A stretch of DNA of 64,000 nucleotides from CAVVFX01 sp963777595 (GTDB taxonomy: Bacteria; Acidobacteriota; Terriglobia; Bryobacterales; Bryobacteraceae): NCBI GenBank assembly GCA_963777595.1, contig CAVZRE010000044.1, positions 186,001 through 250,000 of the forward strand. The letters are read 5' to 3'. The notes below the pieces were generated by a model. It saw nothing but the letters and a program-made list of their open reading frames with translations, did not search any database and was not told where the DNA came from. Every line of letters begins with the position of its first letter. Positions within the stretch are counted from its first letter, which is position 1. Below, one piece after another: positions 46,387 to 55,148 of this stretch. Made by a program: the position numbers and the translations under genes.

Positions 46387-49300
46387 TTATCTTTTTGCGA
46401 CGTCCGTTTTTTGGGAGGACTCGGAACTGCGTTTGTTCAGGAATTGAGGGCTGGTGACGATGGTCTCGATAATCGAATCGAAACGATAGCCCGTCGCGGA
46501 TAATCTGGCTTCGATGCTGGAAACAGTAGCTTCGTCGGACAGCATCAAAGAACGGCTGAGGGCGTAGGTAAGCAGTTTGCGGCTGAGATTATCTACATAG
46601 TCTTTTTGGCGATGTTCGCGAATGAAAGTCAGGACGCCTTCGAACCCCGAGCCCTGAGCGCCGCCGGGAAAGGTCGCCTGGGTATCAACCGGACGTCCGG
46701 CGAGATCCTTCGTTCGCACTTCTCCCACCGGTCCATAGCCTTCGAACGCCAGGCCGAAAGAATCAAACCTCGCGTGACATCCCGCGCACACCGCATTTTC
46801 CCGGTGTTTTTCCAGCATCTGCCGGAGCGTCAATTCCGACTTCGCCTCGTCGCTGGGTAATTCGGGCACCTTGGGAGGCGGAGGTGGAATCGTCTCGCCA
46901 AGCACGCGCCGGACCACCCAATAGCCGCGCTTCACCGGACTCGTTCGCAATCCTGGCGCATTCTCGGTGAGAAACACCGACATCGGCAACAGGCCACCCC
47001 GGCCGTATCGCCCCGCGTCGTCCACGCGCACCCACGAATCGGCGCCGCCCTTCACTTCAGGCATATCGTAATGCTTCGCCAGCACCGGATTCACAAAGGT
47101 GTAGTTGCCATAAAGCAGGTCGAGAATTGAGCGATTGTTATGGATCACGTCCTCGATTACGCGGATCGGCTCCTCGAACATTGCCTCGCGGAGATCATTT
47201 GTGAAGGTTGGGAAGCGCTGGCGGTCGACTGCATTGTGTTGTTCAAAACGACGAAAGTCGAGCCAGTTGCCGCCAAATTCCGTCGCCAACCCACTTACGC
47301 GCTCATCCTTCAGCATCCGCCGAACCTGTGCCAATAAGACGTCCCGTCTCTCCAGATCGCCGGCCGCCGCATGCGCCAGCAGTTCCGGATCGGGCATACT
47401 CGACCAGAGGAAATAACTCAAACGGCTGGCGAGTTCGTAGCCTGATAACGGAAGAGCGGAAATGCCGCCCCGAGCCGGACGGCCTTCCAGCAGATCGATG
47501 CGATAGCAGAAATCCGGAGACATCAGCACGCTCACGATGGAGTTGCGTATCGCCTCTTCATGCGTCAGGCCGCTTTTTTCGCGCAGCGTGCGATAGTACG
47601 CCAAAAGGTCCGCGCGTTCCGCGGGCGTGAGCGGTCGGCGATAGGCCCGCGCCGCAAATCTGACCAGGGCATCGAGGTGACGGGGTTCGGCTTCCGTTCG
47701 CATCCGCTCCACTGCGCGAATCGTCGCGTTCACGCGTTCGAAGTGCTCCCGGATCGCCGCCATCGCAATCGGATTGTCGCTCGCTTCAGCTTTAGCAAGA
47801 TAAGCCTCGCGCAATCCAAAAATCACCGGCTCGGAGACCACCTCTTTATCGGAAGGCCGCACGCTCCCGGACTCGCGTCCCATGCCCCGAACCTCACCGC
47901 TCTGGTTGAAGAAATACTGAATGTAGGTCCGGGTGGTGAAATCGGCGATGAAGTCGAACTCCTGCCAGAGTGCATCCAAGTGCTTCTGCTGCTTCTCGTC
48001 GAGGATCAACTCGCACAGCGGAGTATCGTCCCGGAAGTAGCCCATCACGTTGTGAAAACCGGCGCTGAGAAGCCGTCCCTTGTCCTGCGAATCGTCGGGA
48101 TAATATCGCCCGCGCTCGCGAATGTAGAAAGCGTCCGGGAACACCGAACTGAACCGCGCAAACGCAGCTTCATATGGGGCCCGCTGGCCAGCGGGAATGA
48201 TCAGATCATCGTCATTGGCCCGCGCCTTGATGGCGAGCTTGGCTGCTCGCACCGCCGCCTCTTGTCCCAGCCCGGGATACTTACCCAGATCAGGGATCAC
48301 GGGAGCCGGGTCGCCCTCCATGCGAAGAGCGTCGCGGTCAAAATCCCGGCGGTGGGAGGCGAACATCCGTAGTTTCCAGTTCATCAGCGGCTGAGAGGTT
48401 GGCGTTAACCCTTTCACGGCCGGACTGGCAAACTGCATCGCCGTATGTTTACGGATTCGGACGACGAAGTCGCGCATCTCGACGCACTGCTCGTGGAGGG
48501 CATCGGGCTGATTCGCGCCCGGAACAGGCAGCGCGCGCCACATTCCTCGCAACTTGGCGATCGGACCAGCCTCGTCCTGCCTGCTCTCCAGAAGCTGCCA
48601 CACCATCGGTAAATACTTCGGACTCAGCTTCGCCTCGACGGCCATGTCGGCCAGTCTCGCATTCGGCTTGCCGAGAGCGGAACGATACTTAAACCGCCAG
48701 GCCGCCAGAAAGTAATCCGCATAATCGGTGGGCTGATGATCATAGAAATCGACAATGCGCTGGATGGAATATTTTTCGCGATCCGTCTCCACCAGCATCG
48801 GATACGGCGCGAAGTCGAACCCTTCGGGCTTGAGGACCATATGGTCGGCAACCTCGCGCGCCGCCTGCAGATACTTATTCAGCAGCGCGGGTGACATGGT
48901 CAGCGATTCGCCCGTATTGTCGAAGCCCGCCAGATTGGCCGGATCGACCGGAAACTCGCGCGTCGGGCGCAGGTCCACTCCCGTCAGATCGCGGATGGTG
49001 TAGTTGTATTCGGCGTTGCTCAACCGCCGGGCCAGCACGACGCCTGGATCTCCAGCATTCTTGCGGGCCTCATTCGCTCGCATCGAGGCAATCCAGTTGA
49101 TTACCTGTTGACGGCTCTCTGCCGGCGGCTGCCCTGCTTGCTTCGGAGGCATCTCCTTCGCCGTCAATTTCTCCATCACTACGTTCCAGCGCGCATAGTC
49201 GCGCACCACGCTCTCTACCGTGGAATACGAGCGCAGATCAAGTTGAGCCGCCGGGGAATCGCCGCTGTGGCAGGCCACGCAATACTTGGTTAAGAATGGG

Positions 49301-49413
49301 CGCACGGATTGCGCGAAACTTCGTTCCAACGCGGGTTCCCCGGTCTGAGGAGCGCCAAACGTCGGGAAAACGAAAGACAGATGTAGTAAAACCAGGGCAG
49401 TGCGTTGTTGCAT
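46387..49413 (-). CDS. DUF1592-type multidomain protein with cytochrome-c haem motifs (first copy)
   Basis: A 1008-residue exported protein (signal peptide RTALVLLHLSFVFPTFGA). It carries a first CxxCH haem motif KYCVACHSGDSPAAQLDLRS near residue 45 (planctomycete-type cytochrome c), DUF1587 (RRLSNAEYNYTIRDLTGVDL), a DUF1592/1595 region (FAARAYRRPLTPAERADLLA, then SPDFCYRIDLLEGRP and ASRLSYFLWSSMPDPELLAH), DUF1588 (RRVLGETIPPPPPKVPELPS, second haem motif NAVCAGCHARFDSFG) and DUF1585 (LTYALSRSLMLSD). Such proteins are taken to be periplasmic electron-transfer oxidoreductases; substrates are unproven. The paired DUF1552 gene follows by 10 bases. It is intact, unlike the second copy at the window edge. 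Confidence 0.93.
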   Translation of the reverse strand: MQQRTALVLLHLSFVFPTFGAPQTGEPALERSFAQSVRPFLTKYCVACHSGDSPAAQLDLRSYSTVESVVRDYARWNVVMEKLTAKEMPPKQAGQPPAESRQQVINWIASMRANEARKNAGDPGVVLARRLSNAEYNYTIRDLTGVDLRPTREFPVDPANLAGFDNTGESLTMSPALLNKYLQAAREVADHMVLKPEGFDFAPYPMLVETDREKYSIQRIVDFYDHQPTDYADYFLAAWRFKYRSALGKPNARLADMAVEAKLSPKYLPMVWQLLESRQDEAGPIAKLRGMWRALPVPGANQPDALHEQCVEMRDFVVRIRKHTAMQFASPAVKGLTPTSQPLMNWKLRMFASHRRDFDRDALRMEGDPAPVIPDLGKYPGLGQEAAVRAAKLAIKARANDDDLIIPAGQRAPYEAAFARFSSVFPDAFYIRERGRYYPDDSQDKGRLLSAGFHNVMGYFRDDTPLCELILDEKQQKHLDALWQEFDFIADFTTRTYIQYFFNQSGEVRGMGRESGSVRPSDKEVVSEPVIFGLREAYLAKAEASDNPIAMAAIREHFERVNATIRAVERMRTEAEPRHLDALVRFAARAYRRPLTPAERADLLAYYRTLREKSGLTHEEAIRNSIVSVLMSPDFCYRIDLLEGRPARGGISALPLSGYELASRLSYFLWSSMPDPELLAHAAAGDLERRDVLLAQVRRMLKDERVSGLATEFGGNWLDFRRFEQHNAVDRQRFPTFTNDLREAMFEEPIRVIEDVIHNNRSILDLLYGNYTFVNPVLAKHYDMPEVKGGADSWVRVDDAGRYGRGGLLPMSVFLTENAPGLRTSPVKRGYWVVRRVLGETIPPPPPKVPELPSDEAKSELTLRQMLEKHRENAVCAGCHARFDSFGLAFEGYGPVGEVRTKDLAGRPVDTQATFPGGAQGSGFEGVLTFIREHRQKDYVDNLSRKLLTYALSRSLMLSDEATVSSIEARLSATGYRFDSIIETIVTSPQFLNKRSSESSQKTDVAKR

Positions 49414-49508
49414 GAGTCTTGGAACGTATCATGATCATACAGGGACCTGGTATCCGTAACAACTTCGGCAACGCGGGACGGTCGCCGGGTAGGAGTAATC
49501 TGAAACGG

Positions 49509-50432
49509 ATGAGCTATTTTCTCTCGCTAATACTGTGTCTCTCCCTGGCGGCGCAGGAACCCGCGGCACGGCCGAAGCTTCTCGGCGTGGCTCACTACTC
49601 CATCTTCGTTAGCGATTTAGCAAAAGCGCGCTCTTTCTACGAGGACTTTCTCGGGTACGAGGAAGCGTTCACATTACCCAAAGCCGATGGCACGGTGCAG
49701 ATGGCGTTTGTCAAAATTAACGACCACCAATATCTGGAACTGCTCAATCAACCGGGCAAGGGCGAAGGTCAGTTGAACCATTTGGGGCTCTATACCGACG
49801 ATGTAGAACGCATGCGTCGGTATCTCGCATCGCGAGGCGTTAAGACGCCGGATCAGGTAACCACGAACCGCATCGGTAATAAGAAGATCTCGGTAGTCGA
49901 TCCGGACGGCCACACCGTAGAGATCGTGCAATACCTGCCCGATAGCTGGACCGGGCGAGACACCGGTAAACATATGCCAGCAACGCGCATTTCAGACCGG
50001 ATGATGCACGCCGGAATACTGGTTGGCAATCTGGACGCCGCCACGCGATTCTACGGTGGAATTTTGGGATTTCGCGAAACATGGCGCGGGAACGCCCTCC
50101 AAAGCACCACGTTGAACTGGGTCAACATGCGCGTGCCGGATGGCGAAAACCATGTGGAATTCATGCTCTACAAGGAGCTTCCTCCACCGGAAAAGCGCGG
50201 AGGCCCACATCACATCTGCCTTGTGGTGCCTGATATCCAAGCCGCTGTAGCAACGCTGGAGGCCCGCCCGGCGCGAAGAGGTTATGCCAGAGAGCTGAAG
50301 ATCAACCTTGGGGTGGATAATAAGCGACAGGTCGGTTTGTTCGACCCGGACGGAACGCGAGTAGAGATGATGGAGATCGATACCATCGATAGGAAGCCCG
50401 CGCCTTCCTCTACGCTTCCGCCCCCAAGATGA
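49509..50432 (+). CDS. Exported double-domain VOC (glyoxalase/dioxygenase-fold) protein
   Basis: About 307 residues with a signal peptide (YFLSLILCLSLAAQE) and two vicinal-oxygen-chelate domains. Domain 1 runs from VAHYSIFVSDLAKARSFYED to VVDPDGHTVEIVQYL, domain 2 from MMHAGILVGNLDAATRFYGG to LFDPDGTRVEMMEID. Each has the expected metal-binding His at the first strand and Glu at the last (VEI, VEM), plus a middle His (LNHLG, HHICLV), so both halves can hold a metal. The reaction is unknown. It is divergent from the DUF1592 gene; ATG 49509 is chosen for the signal peptide, the frame extending upstream to 49419 without coding look. Confidence 0.85.
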   Translation: MSYFLSLILCLSLAAQEPAARPKLLGVAHYSIFVSDLAKARSFYEDFLGYEEAFTLPKADGTVQMAFVKINDHQYLELLNQPGKGEGQLNHLGLYTDDVERMRRYLASRGVKTPDQVTTNRIGNKKISVVDPDGHTVEIVQYLPDSWTGRDTGKHMPATRISDRMMHAGILVGNLDAATRFYGGILGFRETWRGNALQSTTLNWVNMRVPDGENHVEFMLYKELPPPEKRGGPHHICLVVPDIQAAVATLEARPARRGYARELKINLGVDNKRQVGLFDPDGTRVEMMEIDTIDRKPAPSSTLPPPR

Positions 50433-50565
50433 GTGCCTACATAGTCCTGGTACTCATGGGAAGGTTCTATTTCAATTTCCGTGCAGTATTCTATTGGGTA
50501 ACTGTTTACCCGTTCCGGCCTGCTCTACCCTGGAATCAGTGATCGACTACTCCAGGACAACCCAC

Positions 50566-50751
50566 ATGAAACAAACGTTCTATCACCTTTTGGAAAATGA
50601 AGAAGGCCAGGATCTCATCGAATACACTTTAATGCTTGCCTGCGTGTCGCTCGGCGCCGCCGGTCTGATGCGAGGAGCGGGAAGTTCGGTAAGCCCCATC
50701 TGGACTGCAGCCAGCACAACCCTCTCGAGCGCCGTGACCAAGGCCAGTTAG
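50566..50751 (+). CDS. flp: Flp/Fap-type pilin
   Basis: A 61-residue Flp-family type IVb pilin. The N-terminal segment has the conserved EEGQDLIEYTLMLACVSLGA: a short charged leader ending in a Gly, Glu+5-like residue, then a single hydrophobic helix. Flp pilins assemble into Tad pili for adhesion. No tad/cpa assembly gene (RcpA, CpaF, TadB, TadV) lies in the window, so this copy is an orphan. It ends within 1-3 bases of the convergent htrA gene stop. The ATG 50566 is preceded by no strong ribosome site; the open frame begins at 50494. Confidence 0.78.
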   Translation: MKQTFYHLLENEEGQDLIEYTLMLACVSLGAAGLMRGAGSSVSPIWTAASTTLSSAVTKAS

Positions 50752-52157
50752 TCCTCGCGTTCGAAAGGCACAAAACTCAGCGTGCCATCGCGTTCCACTA
50801 ACAATGCAATCGCGTCGCCCGGCTTCTTTTGCGACAACAGACTATTCAGCTGAGTTACCGATTCGACCCGCTGTCCATTCACTTCGTAAATGACGTCTCC
50901 CGCCTGTAGTCCGGGATTCGCCGCCGAGTACTCAGTCGGAATAGCGCCCACCGCGATGCCCTTCAGCCTGCGTAGCTCGGGAAGCACAACCATTACCTGC
51001 GAATCGATCGTGAGAGCAAGCACCCCCAACTGACGAATCAAGGTGCCGCTCCGCGCCGCAAGGTCAGCCAGTCCTTTCGGCGTCTCCGCCCGATCGAGGA
51101 TGGCGACCGTCTTCTGTAACCGCTCCTTACCGCGCACGATGTCCAGCGTTACCTGATCGCCCGCCTGGCACGCAAAAACCATCGCCATTACTTGACGAGC
51201 TTCTCTCAGCGCATGGCCGTTCACCCCCAGGACAATGTCTCCGGGTTCCAGTCCAGCAGCCTCGGCTGAGCTATGGGGCAGAATATCCGACAGAATCACG
51301 CCGCTCTGACGTTCTAGTCCGAGCGCTGATGCCATGACTGGAGAGATATCTTGCGAAATGACTCCAATCGATCCGCGCCTGATTTCGCCGTTTTTCCGCA
51401 GTCCTTCGTACACAACCCGGACCGTGTTGCTCGGAATGGCAAGGCCGATCCCCTCGCTGCCGCCCGACTGCGACAGAATCATCGTGTTGATCCCAACTAT
51501 CCTGCCGTCAATGTCGAGCAGCGGACCGCCGCTATTGCCAGGATTGATCGAGGCATCGGTTTGGATATAGAACATCGGACTGTCGGCCCGCAAATAACGG
51601 GTTGCCGCGCTCACGAACCCGACCGTGAGCGAGTTTTCGAGGCCCATTGGACTGCCGAGCGCCACGACAATTTGTCCTTGTTTGACCGCATCGGAATTGG
51701 CAAAAGTCAGGGCCGGCAGATCTCTAGCTGGAATTTTGAGCAAAGCGAGATCGGTGTCCTGGTCGATGCCCACTACACTTGCGGCATAGTGTTGGTGCTC
51801 CTCGGACAGGTTCGCCTCCGCTTTACCCGCAAGGCTGATATCAATGCTGCGGGCCCCCTCGATTACATGCGCATTGGTCACGATATAGCCGTCTGCGGCT
51901 ACAATAACCCCGGACCCTTTCGTTTGACTCTCGGTCACATAGCCTGCCCGGCGTGGCGAGTCTTCGTCGACCCGCCGCCGTCCACGCACTGAAATCTGAA
52001 CCACTGCGGCGCTCGAATGACTCGCGAGCTCCTCGACGGCATCGCTGAAACTGGCCAGAGCAAGAGCTTGGCGTCGCTGTCCAGGCTCCATGCTGGCGCC
52101 AAACGCATAAACCGACAGGCCGCCAAGTAACAAAGAACCAGTTAACCGCTTACTCAT
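50748..52157 (-). CDS. HtrA/DegP-family trypsin-like serine protease with two PDZ domains
   Basis: A 469-residue periplasmic quality-control protease. The signal region (KRLTGSLLLGGLSVYAFGAS) is followed by the trypsin fold with catalytic H97 (YIVTNAHVIEG), D136 (DTDLALLK) and S209 (INPGNSGGPL). Two PDZ domains follow, about residues 270-355 (SGVILSDILPHSSAEAAGLE, then PGDIVLGVNG) and about 375-460 (AANPGLQAGDVIYEVNGQRV). This is the DegP/DegQ order. The upstream region 52158-52291 contains a TTGACG at about 52199 on the minus strand and an ACTGTTCTTTACAGT imperfect palindrome, but no clear -10 box. It converges on the Flp pilin gene, sharing three bases. Confidence 0.92.
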   Translation of the reverse strand: MSKRLTGSLLLGGLSVYAFGASMEPGQRRQALALASFSDAVEELASHSSAAVVQISVRGRRRVDEDSPRRAGYVTESQTKGSGVIVAADGYIVTNAHVIEGARSIDISLAGKAEANLSEEHQHYAASVVGIDQDTDLALLKIPARDLPALTFANSDAVKQGQIVVALGSPMGLENSLTVGFVSAATRYLRADSPMFYIQTDASINPGNSGGPLLDIDGRIVGINTMILSQSGGSEGIGLAIPSNTVRVVYEGLRKNGEIRRGSIGVISQDISPVMASALGLERQSGVILSDILPHSSAEAAGLEPGDIVLGVNGHALREARQVMAMVFACQAGDQVTLDIVRGKERLQKTVAILDRAETPKGLADLAARSGTLIRQLGVLALTIDSQVMVVLPELRRLKGIAVGAIPTEYSAANPGLQAGDVIYEVNGQRVESVTQLNSLLSQKKPGDAIALLVERDGTLSFVPFERED

Positions 52158-52291
52158 ATCTCACTCAACGCGGCCCCTGACAAGTGCGGGTACGCGGCGT
52201 CAAGACCTTTAACTGTTCTTTACAGTGGGGTTATTTTTGGTAACAGTACCAACGTCAACGCCCACGTGCGCGTAAGTAACGCATCGTGCCG

Positions 52292-53560
52292 TCACGACGA
52301 TGACTGTACACTCATGTATTCAGAGCGTCCACAGCGGCGCATGCGGCTCACTCCGAAAACCATCAGACACGCAATGCTTAGATAAATACCGGCCGTGGCG
52401 CTGATGCAGGCGCTCATCCCATAGCGCGCGGAGGCGGCGGCGATCGCCACCGGCGCAAACCCGCCGCCGAGCCACCCGAGCGAATTCAGAATTCCTGCCG
52501 CCGCGGCCCGCCGCTCCACCTGGACAACGTCATAGAGCGATGCAAAAAGATTGGCGTCGTAGAGTCCCTTGAAATAACCGAAGCCCACCATTGCCGCCAC
52601 CAACAGGGGTACTGAGGTGGTCCATCCGGTCAAGAAAAGAAAAGGTACGCCGCAAGCTAATCCCAGCGCCTGTGTCAACATGCGTCCCCCGCGCACCCGC
52701 TGCGCAATTTTATCCGCCAGCACGCCTCCCGTAATCACGCCCAGTACCGATGCGATTTGTAGATAGACTGTAGCGTTCAGACTCGCCATGGAAAGGCTCA
52801 TGCCGAACTTTCGATAAAGGAAGGATGGCAGCCACGACAAAAAAATCATAGCCACAAAATTCGCACCGATGAAAACCGCTATGAGTGTCGCGACCATGGG
52901 GTTTGCGAAGATCTCTCTCAGCCCGCGGCGGATCTCCCACCCTCCGGACACCTCGACTTCAGCGTGATCCTGGGTTCGCTCCGAATCGCCGCGAACCGGT
53001 TCGCGCAAGAAGCCCAACAACAACAAGCCTAAAAGCGCGCCGGAGCCGCCGAAAAAAATAAAGCTGGATCGCCATCCCCAATATTGCCCGAACAGTCCCG
53101 AAAGCGCCCCGCCTGCAATGCTGCCCGCGTAAACCCCGGACTGATGCATCGACATCGCGCGAGAACGCGTATCCTTGCCGTGATAATCGCCGATCAAGGA
53201 CATTGCGGCTGGAAAATAAAACGCTTCTCCCAAACCTCCCAGAGCCCGGAAAAGAATCAATTGCCAGTACTCGTGTGACAGGGCTGTCGCGCCGGTCACC
53301 GCTGACCAGAAGATCAGCGCTCCCAGGATGAGCCCCTTGCGCGAAAATCGGTCGCCGATCCAACCCGCGAAAGGACCGGCTGCCGCATACACCCACATGA
53401 AGGAAGAGCCGGCCACGCCCAGTTGCATGTCACTCAGACCCAGTTCGGCTTTGAGCAGGGGAAAGACGGAAAAGATAGCCTGCCGGTCCGCATAATTAAA
53501 AAAGCAAACCAGCCATAGCATGCCAACCACCCACCACCGGTATCTTTGCCCGCGCGCCAT
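52292..53560 (-). CDS. Major facilitator transporter, ACS/sugar-acid-like
   Basis: A 422-residue 12-helix MFS protein. Helix 1 begins WWVVGMLWLVCFFNYADRQA with the NYADR motif typical of anion:cation symporters (ACS family: glucarate, hexuronate, phthalate transporters). Loop 2-3 has GWIGDRFSRKGLILGALIFW and helix 4 ALGGLGEAFYFPAAMSLIGD. Sugar acids or similar organic acids are the likely substrates. It stands on the opposite strand from the sulfatase with 177 bases between; that gap holds a candidate promoter for this gene. Confidence 0.9.
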   Translation of the reverse strand: MARGQRYRWWVVGMLWLVCFFNYADRQAIFSVFPLLKAELGLSDMQLGVAGSSFMWVYAAAGPFAGWIGDRFSRKGLILGALIFWSAVTGATALSHEYWQLILFRALGGLGEAFYFPAAMSLIGDYHGKDTRSRAMSMHQSGVYAGSIAGGALSGLFGQYWGWRSSFIFFGGSGALLGLLLLGFLREPVRGDSERTQDHAEVEVSGGWEIRRGLREIFANPMVATLIAVFIGANFVAMIFLSWLPSFLYRKFGMSLSMASLNATVYLQIASVLGVITGGVLADKIAQRVRGGRMLTQALGLACGVPFLFLTGWTTSVPLLVAAMVGFGYFKGLYDANLFASLYDVVQVERRAAAAGILNSLGWLGGGFAPVAIAAASARYGMSACISATAGIYLSIACLMVFGVSRMRRCGRSEYMSVQSSS

Positions 53561-53582
53561 TCGTTTCTCTCAGGCCAATTGC

Positions 53583-53612
53583 TGTATACACTTCATATGC
53601 AAGGTCATACAA
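53583..53612 (-). promoter_or_regulatory. Candidate promoter of the MFS gene
   Basis: On the minus strand TTGTAT (53612-53607) and TATACA (53588-53583) are 18 bases apart, placing a transcript start near 53576 and a 16-base leader. The TTGTATGACC stretch overlapping the -35 box also resembles GntR/FadR-type operator half-sites, so a local repressor is possible. Confidence 0.35.
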
Positions 53613-53737
53613 TAACAGCTCGCGGAGGACGATGTTGGAACCGGAGTCAACGTGAAGTGGGCTCATCCGTGATCAAACCTCGAATTTGCGGGTGAGCATC
53701 CAGGCCTTCAACGTCGTATCCTGAGAGTGAGATTCTC

Positions 53738-55147
53738 ATGCCCTCACATTTTCTAAATCGTCGGGAGTTCCTCGGCAATTCGGCAGGAGCGGCTGGATTA
53801 GCTGCTGCGGCAGCCTCGGACTCCGCCACGCGACCCGCCGGTAAACCGAATGTAATCGTATTTTTCACTGACCAACAGCGTTGGGATAGCCTTGGCGTGA
53901 ACGGTTCGCCCATGGAGTTGACTCCCAATCTCGACCGGTTCGCCCGGCGCGGCGTGCGCTTCGACCGCGCCTTCTGCGCGCAACCGGTCTGCGCTCCATC
54001 GCGAAGCACGATGCAAACCGGCAAATACCCCAGTGCCACGGGTGTTATCCATAATGGACTGACGCTCAAGGATAACGAGCAGACCCTGGCCCACTTCTTC
54101 AAACAGCGCGGCTACCAAACCGGATATATCGGTAAATGGCATCTCGGAGGTACCGCGGCGAAGCCCGTGCCCGTGGAACGCCGCGGCGGCTATGACGAGT
54201 GGTGGACGGCCGCGGATGCAATCGAACTCACTTCGCACCCCTTCGAAGGCCGCGTCTTCGATGCCAACAACCAGCCGCTCGACTTCAAAAAATACCGCGT
54301 CGATTTTCTGACGGATCTGGCAGTCGACTTCGTTAAACAAAAAAAGGACCAGCCGTTCTTTTTGTTCCTATCCTATCTCGAGCCCCATCACCAAAACGAC
54401 GAAAAGCGTTTTGTCGCTCCCGTAGGTTATGCCGACCGTTATCGGAACACGTTCAAAATTCCCCCCGACCTCGCTCCATTTCCCGGCGATTGGAAGTCGC
54501 AACTGCCCGACTACTACGGCATCATTGCGCGCATCGATGAGTGCTTCGCGCGCCTCATGCAGGAGCTGGCCAACCAGAAGGTGGATGAGAATACCATTGT
54601 CGTCTTCGCCTCCGATCATGGCTGCCACTTCAAGACTCGCAACACCGAGTACAAGCGGAGTTGCCACGAGTCGTCGATTCACGTCCCTCTCATCTTCCAC
54701 GGACCGGGATTTGAATCCGGACGCGTGGTCGACGAATTGGTCAGTCTGGTGGACCTCGCGCCCACGCTCTTGGATGCCATCGGCGTCGACACTCCTGAGG
54801 CCATGCACGGCCGCAGCCTGCTCGCTCTGGCGCAAGGCAAACAGAAGAACTGGCGCAGTGACGTCATGGTTCAGATGCGCGAAGAAGCGTTGCAACGCGC
54901 GATCCGCACCGATCGCTGGAAATATTGTATTTACAACCCGGACAGCAAGCGAAACGAGGTACACGCAGCAGAATACGCCGAACGTTTCCTTTATGACCTG
55001 GATAACGATCCCGATGAGCATGTAAACCTGGTTGGCCGGCCCGACTTTCGAAACATCGCCAATGAACTGCAAGGCCGCCTGATCGAACAGATGACAGCAG
55101 TTGGTGAACCGCGTCCAAAGGTTACTCCGGCCCGTTATTACGCATAA
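53738..55147 (+). CDS. Tat-exported sulfatase (formylglycine type)
   Basis: A 469-residue arylsulfatase-family enzyme. Leader: NRREFLGNSAGAAGLAAAAA, a twin-arginine signal. Core motifs: NVIVFFTDQQRWDSLGVNGS for the first metal ligands, the modification site VCAPSRSTMQTGKYPS where the Cys (about residue 85) becomes formylglycine, GYIGKWHLGG, FFLFLSYLEPHHQND, VVFASDHGCHF with the second metal pair, and ESSIHVPLIFHGPG. The substrate, a sulfated sugar or aryl compound, is unknown. A deaminase-like gene starts 1 base after its stop, so they probably share an mRNA. Confidence 0.93.
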   Translation: MPSHFLNRREFLGNSAGAAGLAAAAASDSATRPAGKPNVIVFFTDQQRWDSLGVNGSPMELTPNLDRFARRGVRFDRAFCAQPVCAPSRSTMQTGKYPSATGVIHNGLTLKDNEQTLAHFFKQRGYQTGYIGKWHLGGTAAKPVPVERRGGYDEWWTAADAIELTSHPFEGRVFDANNQPLDFKKYRVDFLTDLAVDFVKQKKDQPFFLFLSYLEPHHQNDEKRFVAPVGYADRYRNTFKIPPDLAPFPGDWKSQLPDYYGIIARIDECFARLMQELANQKVDENTIVVFASDHGCHFKTRNTEYKRSCHESSIHVPLIFHGPGFESGRVVDELVSLVDLAPTLLDAIGVDTPEAMHGRSLLALAQGKQKNWRSDVMVQMREEALQRAIRTDRWKYCIYNPDSKRNEVHAAEYAERFLYDLDNDPDEHVNLVGRPDFRNIANELQGRLIEQMTAVGEPRPKVTPARYYA

Positions 55148-55148
55148 G

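Noticed and set aside
52199..52226. ACTGTTCTTTACAGT palindrome and TTGACG upstream of htrA
   Set aside because: Only a 5-bp stem and no -10 box at the right distance, so I do not call a promoter or operator.
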